DNA of 39,386 nucleotides. Origin: CAZILN01 sp964540005 (GTDB taxonomy: Bacteria > Bacteroidota > Bacteroidia > Bacteroidales > SM23-62). Of the stretch, positions 1 through 7,298 are shown one piece after another (position 1 is the first letter of the stretch; every line of letters begins with the position of its first letter). The translations under genes and the position numbers were made by a program. The DNA lies in the NCBI GenBank assembly GCA_964540005.1, contig CAZILN010000178.1, forward strand, positions 1 to 39,386, read 5' to 3'. Under the pieces are notes generated by a model. The model had not been told where the DNA came from, ran no database searches, and saw only the letters and a program-made list of their open reading frames with translations.

Positions 1-1
1 A

Positions 2-229
2 ATAACTACTATCAAAGCCTCGGGAGGTCCGGCCTCCGGTTTTCTCTGGGTCTTCCAGGAATTCACCGCCATCCTGCTTTCATTCGGGTTGAAACCGCTC
101 TACCGGTTGATCCACCTGATGCTTATGCTGCTAACTTTCCCTCTCAAGTACCTCGATGCCGTCCTGCTCTATCACCCGATGGCATCAAACATATCCACGG
201 GATTTACCCTGATAGCTAAAAAGATATAA
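2..229 (+). CDS. C-terminal fragment of a probable class I SAM-dependent methyltransferase (5' end outside window)
   Basis: An open frame runs from base 2 to a TAA at 227-229 and has no start inside the window, so only about the last 75 residues are present. The tail contains SGGPASGFLW, a run of hydrophobic residues, then YHPMASNISTGFTLIAKK. A motif of the type HPMA...SGFxxxxKK close to the C-terminus is common in Methyltransf_11-like proteins sitting among glycan or lipid genes of Bacteroidota. The catalytic SAM-binding region is not in the window, so the call rests on the tail and is tentative. It lies 11 bases before the next gene on the same strand, so the two are probably co-transcribed. 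Confidence 0.5.
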   Translation: MTTIKASGGPASGFLWVFQEFTAILLSFGLKPLYRLIHLMLMLLTFPLKYLDAVLLYHPMASNISTGFTLIAKKI

Positions 230-240
230 GAAACGAGCAT

Positions 241-1128
241 ATGAAGAAAGCTTTCAACATCCTAATATATCTTTCCATCCTGTACCTGGTAATTTATTTA
301 TACAAACTGGATTACTTCCGGTTTCATGATATTTCCTTCAATCCCTGCTACCTGATCATAAGTATTGTGCTTCTTTTTACCAGCTTCATTTTCCAATCTT
401 TATGCTGGTGGAAATCGTTGCAGGTTCACGGCTTAAAACGCTCGAAAAAAGAGGCCGTTATATCACACGGACAATCGATTTTTGCCAAATACATCCCGGG
501 TAAGGTATGGGTGATCCTGGGAAGGGCAGGATACGTCAGCAGGGAAAAAAAGGAATTCAAAATTACTGCGTTTATATCTTTTAAGGAACAGCTGATCTAT
601 ATCTGGATCGGACTGGTAGTGAGTGCCGTACCTACTTTTATTTTTTACGGCCTCAGGTGGATGTCTGTCCTGGTCGTACTTATCACGCTTTTTCTTAGCT
701 TGTTACTTCTTTCACAAAGGATTAACCGGTTCTTCTTCAGACTTGCCGAAAAGATCTTTCACAGGAAGATGGAACTTCCGCTTATTGATCTCAGGAGATC
801 ATTATCCATTGTCCTGTTTGAACTGGTTTTCTGGTTTCTGATATCCGCGGCTTTTGTGTTCTTTATCAATTCCATTACACCGGAGGCCTCAGTTGTAATG
901 GCCTTCGCCTATCCCCTAAGTATTTGTCTGGGTGTTCTGGCCATCATTCTGCCGGGCGGACTTGGAATGAGGGAGGGAATTCTGGCAGGATTCCTTGTGC
1001 TTGCAGGTATGGAAATTACCATGGCAACAACCATCTCCATTATAAGCCGCTTCTGGTACATGCTCGGGGAAGTATTCCTTTTCCTGGCAGCAAGTTTCCT
1101 GAGGATAAGGGAAAAAAGGGAACAGTGA
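241..1128 (+). CDS. LPG_synthase_TM / UPF0104-family flippase-like integral membrane protein
   Basis: A 295-residue multi-spanning protein with hydrophobic segments from residue 7 onward, about seven to eight helices, and no soluble domain. The segment ILPGGLGMREG near residue 237, followed by GILAGFLVLAGM, is the conserved C-terminal signature of the lysylphosphatidylglycerol synthase transmembrane family (PF03706). The C-terminal lysyl-transferase domain of MprF is absent. Members without that domain are often found with glycosyltransferases and are thought to move or organise lipid-linked intermediates; the exact substrate is unknown. It follows the methyltransferase fragment by 11 bases and ends exactly one base before the stop of the convergent GT2 gene. 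The family is clear, the function is not. Confidence 0.85.
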   Translation: MKKAFNILIYLSILYLVIYLYKLDYFRFHDISFNPCYLIISIVLLFTSFIFQSLCWWKSLQVHGLKRSKKEAVISHGQSIFAKYIPGKVWVILGRAGYVSREKKEFKITAFISFKEQLIYIWIGLVVSAVPTFIFYGLRWMSVLVVLITLFLSLLLLSQRINRFFFRLAEKIFHRKMELPLIDLRRSLSIVLFELVFWFLISAAFVFFINSITPEASVVMAFAYPLSICLGVLAIILPGGLGMREGILAGFLVLAGMEITMATTISIISRFWYMLGEVFLFLAASFLRIREKREQ

Positions 1129-2226
1129 TCACTTATACAGGCGACTGTTATCCTGTATATCCATCCACATGGCAAACAACAGCGACTGGAAACCACTGAT
1201 AAAAAGAAATACAAAAGCCAGTACCGTTACCGGATTTGATTTCAGACCTTCAATTACATAGAAAAGAATCTTGACTAGATAAGGAATGGAGACGATCAGC
1301 AGGATGATCCCTGCATGATACAGAAGAAACAGGGGGTGAAAACTCTTGAACAGGTATTTGATCCAAATCCTCCTGAAAAACAACTTCAGCAGATGCCAGG
1401 AAAGACGCAACACCAGCCTGCGGATTTTCATCTTTGAACGTTCACCTATGTTATAAATTGGCTTGATCTCAACTTCCTTGAGGCTGGCAAAATTAATGTT
1501 CAGTTTTACCAGCAGATCGTTCGGATATCCATACCTCCGGTAAAGCCTTGCCAGGTTAATCCCCTGTAAAGCCTTTCCGGAGATAGCCGTAAATGCGGTC
1601 TGTGTATCGGAAATATACCAGTAACCCGAGGCAATCTTTGTCAGGATCGACAGGATGGCATTACCCAGGAAACGTACGCGGGGTATTATTATCCATGCAG
1701 CGGGGTGCTTCAGGCGGTTCCCTTTAACATAGTCTATCCCCTGGTAGATGACCGGGCTACAAATACTTTCTATTTCGGCCGGGTCCATCTGCCCGTCGCC
1801 GTCTATCTTAACAACACAATCAACTCCCCTGTCCTTGCACCATTTATATGCAGTGGCCACAGCCGCCCCCACGCCCGAGTTCTTCTGATGGTTGATCAGT
1901 ATTATCCGGTCCGTATCCTCATGGGAATTAAAGACCTCCGAGGGGACCATTGCCTTCTTTTCTTCCCTGAGTTTCTGGTGCATCGCCCGACCGGCCTGGT
2001 TGTACATACCCGAAACGTCTGATTCCAGGACAGCAGGAATGGAGATCCCCCTGCGTTCATCCCCGGGTATGCACCCTTCCACAATTTCAGCGGTACGGTC
2101 AGTTGATCCGTCGTTTACAACAATTATCCTGTCTACGAAGTCCGGTATGGATTCGATCACCATACCGATCTGGGCTTCTTCATTATAGGCTGGCAGTACT
2201 ACAGCTATTGATCTGTTGTTGAACAT
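1129..2226 (-). CDS. Glycosyltransferase family 2 (DPM/DPG-synthase type) with C-terminal membrane helices
   Basis: 365 residues. The N-terminus has the GT-A fold signature VVLPAYNEEAQIG, then IIVVNDGSTDRT, and the metal-binding region VKIDGDGQMDP, which are the hallmarks of polyprenyl-phosphate mannose/glucose synthases. The C-terminus holds two hydrophobic helices (about residues 300-325 and 335-360). Between the DGSTDRT motif and the GVGAAVATA segment lies a charged insert of roughly 55 residues, which is unusual for the family. It probably makes a lipid-linked sugar for the neighbouring membrane transferase on the same strand 48 bases upstream, as DPM-type/PMT-type pairs do elsewhere. Substrate unknown. 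Its stop abuts the stop of the convergent flippase-like gene with no intergenic base. Confidence 0.88.
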   Translation of the reverse strand: MFNNRSIAVVLPAYNEEAQIGMVIESIPDFVDRIIVVNDGSTDRTAEIVEGCIPGDERRGISIPAVLESDVSGMYNQAGRAMHQKLREEKKAMVPSEVFNSHEDTDRIILINHQKNSGVGAAVATAYKWCKDRGVDCVVKIDGDGQMDPAEIESICSPVIYQGIDYVKGNRLKHPAAWIIIPRVRFLGNAILSILTKIASGYWYISDTQTAFTAISGKALQGINLARLYRRYGYPNDLLVKLNINFASLKEVEIKPIYNIGERSKMKIRRLVLRLSWHLLKLFFRRIWIKYLFKSFHPLFLLYHAGIILLIVSIPYLVKILFYVIEGLKSNPVTVLAFVFLFISGFQSLLFAMWMDIQDNSRLYK

Positions 2227-2274
2227 GGCAGTAAACGACTGTATATAATGATAAATGTAAGTATTAAATCAGAT

Positions 2275-3861
2275 TTATTGATTCGTCTTGTATTCAAAGA
2301 TCCTGTTTGCCACCATATCAAGGGCCTCTTCCAGGCTGATATCCTCTCGTTTGACATATCGTTTTATATCTTTTACCAGGTCCTTATCAGTCAATATCTG
2401 TTCATGTATAAGGCTGAGGGCCTCTTCTTTTTCCACATTCTCCAGGTAGGAGACATCTTCGCCGGTGCTGTAGTACACGTAAATCCCCAGCCTTCCCAGA
2501 ATAGGATCAGGCATGGTCAGAATATTCCAGTACCTGCCAGTGGTTTTCATTTTCAGGAAAGTTTCCCAATAAGCTTCCCTGTTCATCCCCATCCAGTGAA
2601 TGGCCCCTTTATAATACTGGAATGTCTGGAATATCTGGAACAGGATAAGTATAACCAGCAGAAAGGTAAAACCAGTAGAGACCAGGCGTGATCTGCGTTG
2701 CCAGGCATAATCAATTAATGCAGCCAGGGGTAAAGCCATGAGCCCGTAGATGTCAACGAAAACCCTTGAACCAAAACAACCACCAAACCACCAGGACCAC
2801 CATGAGGCCTGGAGGTATATCATAAGAATAAGGATCAAAGCAACAGGAAGTAATGAATCCTTTATTTTCTGTCTCAAAAAGGGTATACCCACAACTGCCA
2901 GAAGCATTACAGGTGTATACACAAACCAGCCCTTTTTATAACTGAATAGTATTGATACCAAATGCGGATGATCAAAGTAGAAATTACCACCGTGAGGACC
3001 GTAAGAATAAAACAGATACTGTCCGGTAATTAATTTCCAATAAAGCAACTGAGGAATCCAGACCAGACAGAAAGCTGCCAGCATAAGGATAACAAGAGGT
3101 ATCCTGTGCAGATAAAAACCAATCCGGCCTGTAAGATCAGACCACTTTGATACACCCCAGAAAAACAGGACAATAAATACCAGAATATTCGACGGCCGGA
3201 TCAGACTTATCAGTCCGAAAACCAATCCGGTAAACAGGGCCCCTTTCCAGTCAGGAGCTTCGTACCACCTGATAACCAGGTACAGGAACAGGGTGATCAG
3301 GAAAAAATTATAACTATGTGGCAAAGCAGCACTGAAGCTAGTATAATGGTACAGATTCGTGCCCAGGCCAACAGCCAGAAGGCATATGGCTGTTTGTAAA
3401 GGGGAAAACCATTTCAGCAGGATCCTGCTCAGCAGGATCAATCCAATGGTAACGTAAACCATTGCACTGAAAACCAGGAAAAACTGGTAAATGGAATTAT
3501 ATCCCGATCTTGGTTCATCGAATACCGGGGCCAGTGCATGGGCCATAAAAAAAAACGGGCAGTACATTATGGACAGGCCCATTGAGGTTATTATCAGGCG
3601 TTCTCCGTTTTCGAGTCCGGTAAACCAGATCTTATTGTCATTGTTGAAACCTGGCTCATTTACAAAATCCAGTTTCATGTCATGGTATATAAAGGCAGCA
3701 GGCAAATAGGCATAATAGGAAATCACGTCCCATTGAATAACTCCACGTTGCGGACCCTTGTCCCGGGTCCAGTTATGATGATAAAAATTGGTGGCTGAAT
3801 AAACAAGAACAATCGAAATTATAGCAAGTTTCGGTAAGGGAATAGTGTTCCTTCGGTTCAT
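2275..3861 (-). CDS. Polytopic membrane glycosyltransferase-like protein (PMT/GT39-type)
   Basis: The protein has about ten hydrophobic segments and an early luminal loop containing WDVISYYAYLPAAF, the pattern expected of dolichyl/undecaprenyl-phosphate-sugar-dependent (PMT/ArnT-like GT-C) transferases, followed by a soluble C-terminal tail of about 120 residues. The open frame extends up to 4005, but the first 48 codons are polar and lack family character. The methionine at 3859-3861 (MNRRNTIPLPKLAIISIVLV) directly precedes the first helix, so I chose it, giving 528 residues. It lies just upstream of the DPM-type GT2 gene on the same strand, which could supply its lipid-linked donor. Acceptor and sugar cannot be read from sequence, and the fold assignment is by topology and motif impression only. 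Confidence 0.7.
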   Translation of the reverse strand: MNRRNTIPLPKLAIISIVLVYSATNFYHHNWTRDKGPQRGVIQWDVISYYAYLPAAFIYHDMKLDFVNEPGFNNDNKIWFTGLENGERLIITSMGLSIMYCPFFFMAHALAPVFDEPRSGYNSIYQFFLVFSAMVYVTIGLILLSRILLKWFSPLQTAICLLAVGLGTNLYHYTSFSAALPHSYNFFLITLFLYLVIRWYEAPDWKGALFTGLVFGLISLIRPSNILVFIVLFFWGVSKWSDLTGRIGFYLHRIPLVILMLAAFCLVWIPQLLYWKLITGQYLFYSYGPHGGNFYFDHPHLVSILFSYKKGWFVYTPVMLLAVVGIPFLRQKIKDSLLPVALILILMIYLQASWWSWWFGGCFGSRVFVDIYGLMALPLAALIDYAWQRRSRLVSTGFTFLLVILILFQIFQTFQYYKGAIHWMGMNREAYWETFLKMKTTGRYWNILTMPDPILGRLGIYVYYSTGEDVSYLENVEKEEALSLIHEQILTDKDLVKDIKRYVKREDISLEEALDMVANRIFEYKTNQ

Positions 3862-3976
3862 TAATACTATTTTTTCCTGACAAGATGAATCAGACAAATA
3901 TAACATAATAAATTCCCAAAATCCATGACTGTAACCATGGGAATGACCTAAAATTGTCCCGGAATTTATTACAGGT

Positions 3977-6067
3977 ATGATTTTTGAAAGAAGTAATCCA
4001 ATCACTTTTAAATTTATTCAATTGAAGAAAAATCTCAGGCTCATTATTATAATACTCTGTGTCCGGGTCGCTTCAGGATTCCAGCTGGCATTTCCACAGG
4101 ATAGCAGGAACGGATACTGGCTCCCGGTAAAAGACACACTGAGGATCTTACTGGTATATGCCGAGGTAGTGAATGACCCTGACGAGCCTGGAACGGTAAT
4201 GGGCTGGAGACAGGGTGAGCTGCCCCCTGAACCGGGATATTTTTTTGAAAGTGAAATCAGGGAGGATGGGGATATCAAAGGCATGCTGACCAAATATTTC
4301 CATGAGGCCTCTTTCGGTGAGTATGTCCTGCTGGGAGACTATTACCCCCGGCTGGTATCACTTGATTACAGCAACCTGAAAGGAGACGGCTTTTACCAGG
4401 TGGTGGAAGTCCTGGATACCACTCCCGGAGAGGATATTTTTACCGCTGAAGGTCTTTCCCTGCTGAAGGGTGATTTTGATTTACTAAGCACCGCCGGTAG
4501 ATACGGGGATCCCAAGGATCATAAACCCGATAACAGGATAGATATGATGATGGTCCTGTGGAGGGTGAACTCCAGGATCACCACCCAGAATTCTGCAGGA
4601 TACTGTGTTCCGGCAGTAAACCGCAGGAAACTGAAATCTGCTGAAGGTTTTAATGCATACAGTTGTTTTGTGATCAAGGGAGCCAGGGCTTATATGGGGA
4701 TAAGGCATGAATTCAGCCATACCATACTGGGTCCCAATAATTTCCACTCCGGCGGATCCGGGGCCGGTGTAAAAACCTTTATGTCATCGGCCGGGGGCTG
4801 GTCCATGCTGAGCAGCTGGGACCGCTCCTCACCTGTTTACAATGCCTTTGACAGGAGACGAATGGGCTGGAAACCCGGGGACAACCAGTTTTATATTTCA
4901 TGCCGGGACCCACTGGATGGTTCCGAGCTCAATGGAGACCTGTCATACGGCCAGGACTTCAATCACGGGAGCAACGAATTCATTCTCAGGGATTTTGTAA
5001 CTGCCGGTGATGCCATCCGCATATCCCTTCCCTATGTGAACAATGATTCAACCCCGGTAAACAGGCAGTGGCTGTGGCTGGAGAACCACCAGATGAAGGA
5101 GGGCATAATAGACCACAGTCCCAAACAGACCAGGGGGATCTATGCATACATCCAGGTTGGAAAAGAAACCCTGGACGGAGCAGGCACCTATTCGGGCAAC
5201 TGTAACTATACCTGGCCCCTTTCGGCTTTTGGCAACTATGATTTCATTGTGGATACGGACTCTGGCTCTCTTACTGTTGATGAGTCCCTTGAGAATCCTT
5301 TCAGCGGGTACAACCTGCTCATAAACCAGGCCATGGATTTCAATCCCCGGGACAAACTCATCTACAGGAACGAGCTCTTTTTCCCTGAAAAAGTAATCAT
5401 AAAGGATGCCCCTTTGGGGGAGGAATACTTCAATTACAAAACCTACCCTGTATTCGGATCCATCCTTAACGCTTTTATCCCGGGAATGAAAATCAGTATG
5501 GCTGACAATCCTGCCGCGGTACCGGTGCTGACCTACCGAACAAGCAACAGTCCGCGTGCAAGGCCTGGTAACCCGGCTGCTTATGACAACAGGCACATCT
5601 ACCTCAACGGGATATCCATTGAGATCCTTGAGCAGTATGCCAACGGAGATGTCCGTATCAGGATCCGCTGGGATGATTACCTTGTGGACGGTGATGCGAG
5701 GTGGTGCGGAGACATCATCCTGTACGAGGAAATTATCATGAAACAAAAGAGCCGCATCAGGATAGACCAGGGACTGACCCCGCAGCGGCCCAAAGACCCG
5801 GTGGAATTTAAGGGCAATATGATATTTGCCGAACCTTCAAGTCTGACCTGCCTGGATGGTTCCCGCTTTATACTCGAAAAGAAATCAAACCTGATCCTGG
5901 TGAATAACAGCACACTCATCCTCGAGCCCGGATCCTTTATGGAAATAGGTAAACACGCCCGCCTGATCATAGATGAGAGCTCCTCCCTGATCGTAAAACC
6001 CGGTGCAGAACTGGTAATAAAAGGGAAAATCCTCCCAACATCAAAACTTTCAGATAAGCTCCCTTAA
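3977..6067 (+). CDS. Exported zinc-metalloprotease-like protein (HEFSH motif, M6-like)
   Basis: 696 residues. After a short N-terminal stretch comes a signal-peptide-like segment (LRLIIIILCVRVASGFQLAFPQ); a TTG at 4022 is an alternative start that would give a cleaner signal peptide. The catalytic signature is HEFSH at residues 244-248, continuing to a GPNNFH with a further histidine at 257, i.e. HExxH-x3-G-x4-H, which is near but not identical to the M6/metzincin spacing. The segment MMMVLWRVNSR before it resembles the strand preceding the active site in M6-type peptidases. The C-terminal 90 residues (LILVNNSTLILEPGSFMEIG and on) show short beta-helix-like repeats. I see no T9SS C-terminal domain, although a decayed gene with such a tail follows 112 bases later in the same frame. 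Substrate unknown. Confidence 0.65.
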   Translation: MIFERSNPITFKFIQLKKNLRLIIIILCVRVASGFQLAFPQDSRNGYWLPVKDTLRILLVYAEVVNDPDEPGTVMGWRQGELPPEPGYFFESEIREDGDIKGMLTKYFHEASFGEYVLLGDYYPRLVSLDYSNLKGDGFYQVVEVLDTTPGEDIFTAEGLSLLKGDFDLLSTAGRYGDPKDHKPDNRIDMMMVLWRVNSRITTQNSAGYCVPAVNRRKLKSAEGFNAYSCFVIKGARAYMGIRHEFSHTILGPNNFHSGGSGAGVKTFMSSAGGWSMLSSWDRSSPVYNAFDRRRMGWKPGDNQFYISCRDPLDGSELNGDLSYGQDFNHGSNEFILRDFVTAGDAIRISLPYVNNDSTPVNRQWLWLENHQMKEGIIDHSPKQTRGIYAYIQVGKETLDGAGTYSGNCNYTWPLSAFGNYDFIVDTDSGSLTVDESLENPFSGYNLLINQAMDFNPRDKLIYRNELFFPEKVIIKDAPLGEEYFNYKTYPVFGSILNAFIPGMKISMADNPAAVPVLTYRTSNSPRARPGNPAAYDNRHIYLNGISIEILEQYANGDVRIRIRWDDYLVDGDARWCGDIILYEEIIMKQKSRIRIDQGLTPQRPKDPVEFKGNMIFAEPSSLTCLDGSRFILEKKSNLILVNNSTLILEPGSFMEIGKHARLIIDESSSLIVKPGAELVIKGKILPTSKLSDKLP

Positions 6068-6082
6068 TTGAAGCTCCTCCCT

Positions 6083-6102
6083 CCTCGCAGCAAGCTGCGG
6101 GG
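6083..6102. repeat. GC-rich palindrome between the metalloprotease gene and the pseudogene
   Basis: CCTCGCAGC and GCTGCGGGG pair as a 9-bp stem with one T-G wobble around a two-base spacer (the innermost pair probably opens to form a four-base loop). It begins 16 bases after the stop of the upstream gene. No T-tract follows directly, so it is either a weak terminator or a copy of a dispersed intergenic palindrome; only one copy was noticed in this window. Confidence 0.4.
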
Positions 6103-6178
6103 AATAGTGTATTTTAAACATTCTGAAAGTGTCCTGTATTTAAGACATTTTTAAGACAGGGAAAACAGCTACTATTAA

Positions 6179-7202
6179 ACCATTCATTTTCATGGATATA
6201 GATGCCTGGCCTATGATACCGTAAGGGTCACCGTACATACCCGTCCAGGTGCAACAGTGGCGGCCGATCAGACGATTTGCGAAGGAGACAGTTTGAATAT
6301 CGGATCCGTGGATACGGGAAACAGCTTTGAATGGACTTCAAATCCTGAGGGGTTCGCTTCAAGCCTCAACAATCCAAAAGTAGCCCCTGCAATAACTACA
6401 AGCTATTACCTTAGGGAGACTATTAATGCAACGGACTCAGTGACTATCATTATCAATCCTGTGCCCATTGCCCGTGTAGCAGATGACCAGGCATTCTGTG
6501 AATCTGCCCTTACAGAGATCAGTCTCGGGGCAGATGCTGTTACCGGCAACACCTATAGCTGGATATCCATTCCATCCGGTTTTTCCTCTGCTGAATCAAA
6601 TCCGCAAGTAACACCCGATGTAACGACCAGTTATATACTGACCGAGACGGTTGCCGGCACCATCTGTAAGAGTAGAGATACTGTAACTATTACTATTCAT
6701 CCGGATCCTGATGTTTCGTTTGTAATGGAGGATAATCCGATCCATCGTGAAGAAAGCACGGTCCTGACTGCCAGGAATATGGTAATATGGTACTTGCAGA
6801 CAGAATCGGATATTTTAATCATGGCTGCTCGCATAACGACTATAACAATAATGCCAATTGTTCATGGTTAATATACCCCAGTGGAGAAATTGATCATATT
6901 TTCTTGTATTTTCAGCCTGAAAGCTTCGACATCAAACCCGGTGATGTATTAAAGGTATATGATGGAACGGATAATTCGGGAACATCGAAAGGTGTATACG
7001 ATAATAAAAACCGGCCATCCGGATGCATAACACTCGGCACTACAGGATATGTCGAACTAATCACCGATGATACTATTACAGGCCGTGGATTTCAGGCAGG
7101 CTGGAAACAGATATTGATATGGGAATCTTTCCGGATGGAGTATACTACCTGCAGCTTATCACAGGGAAAGAAGTTATGACAAGAAAGATCATCAAAGAGT
7201 AA
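6179..7202 (+). pseudogene. Decayed T9SS cargo protein: Ig-like repeats, CUB domain, T9SS C-terminal tail
   Basis: Three consecutive frames make one protein remnant. Frame one (from about 6203, AYDTVRVTVHTRPG) carries the end of one and two full Ig/PKD-like repeats of about 75 residues (ADQTICEGDSLNI..., ADDQAFCESALTEI...). Frame two (from 6787) is a CUB domain (GYFNHGCSHNDYNNNANCSW...DVLKVYDGTDNSG...GFQAGW). Frame three (about 7107-7202) is the last third of a type A T9SS sorting domain, FPDGVYYLQLITGKEVMTRK ending at TAA 7200-7202. An exact 8-bp tandem duplication at 6776-6791 explains the first shift; removing one copy gives the continuous reading TARNMVLADRIGYF. The second shift accompanies loss of most of the sorting domain. 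The 5' end is missing: no start precedes the repeats before a stop at 6176-6178. Confidence 0.85.
6776..6791 (+). repeat. 8-bp tandem duplication causing a frameshift
   Basis: AATATGGT occurs twice in immediate succession. Deleting one unit joins the Ig-like repeat frame and the CUB frame without any other change, so the second unit is the likely frameshifting mutation. Confidence 0.9.
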
Positions 7203-7298
7203 TAGGATCACAATTTTCCGGCTTCTCTGGCAATTGTCAGTTGTTAGAACAAAATGATAAATCTGAATGTTTACGCCTATTTTGGCAAATAAGTAATG

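Noticed and set aside
2248..2691. 147-codon plus-strand frame
   Set aside because: Antisense to the membrane glycosyltransferase gene with no independent support.
5048..5746. 232-codon open frame on the minus strand
   Set aside because: Lies fully antisense to the exported metalloprotease-like gene; low-complexity Val/Pro/Arg content, no motif, no signal: a shadow.
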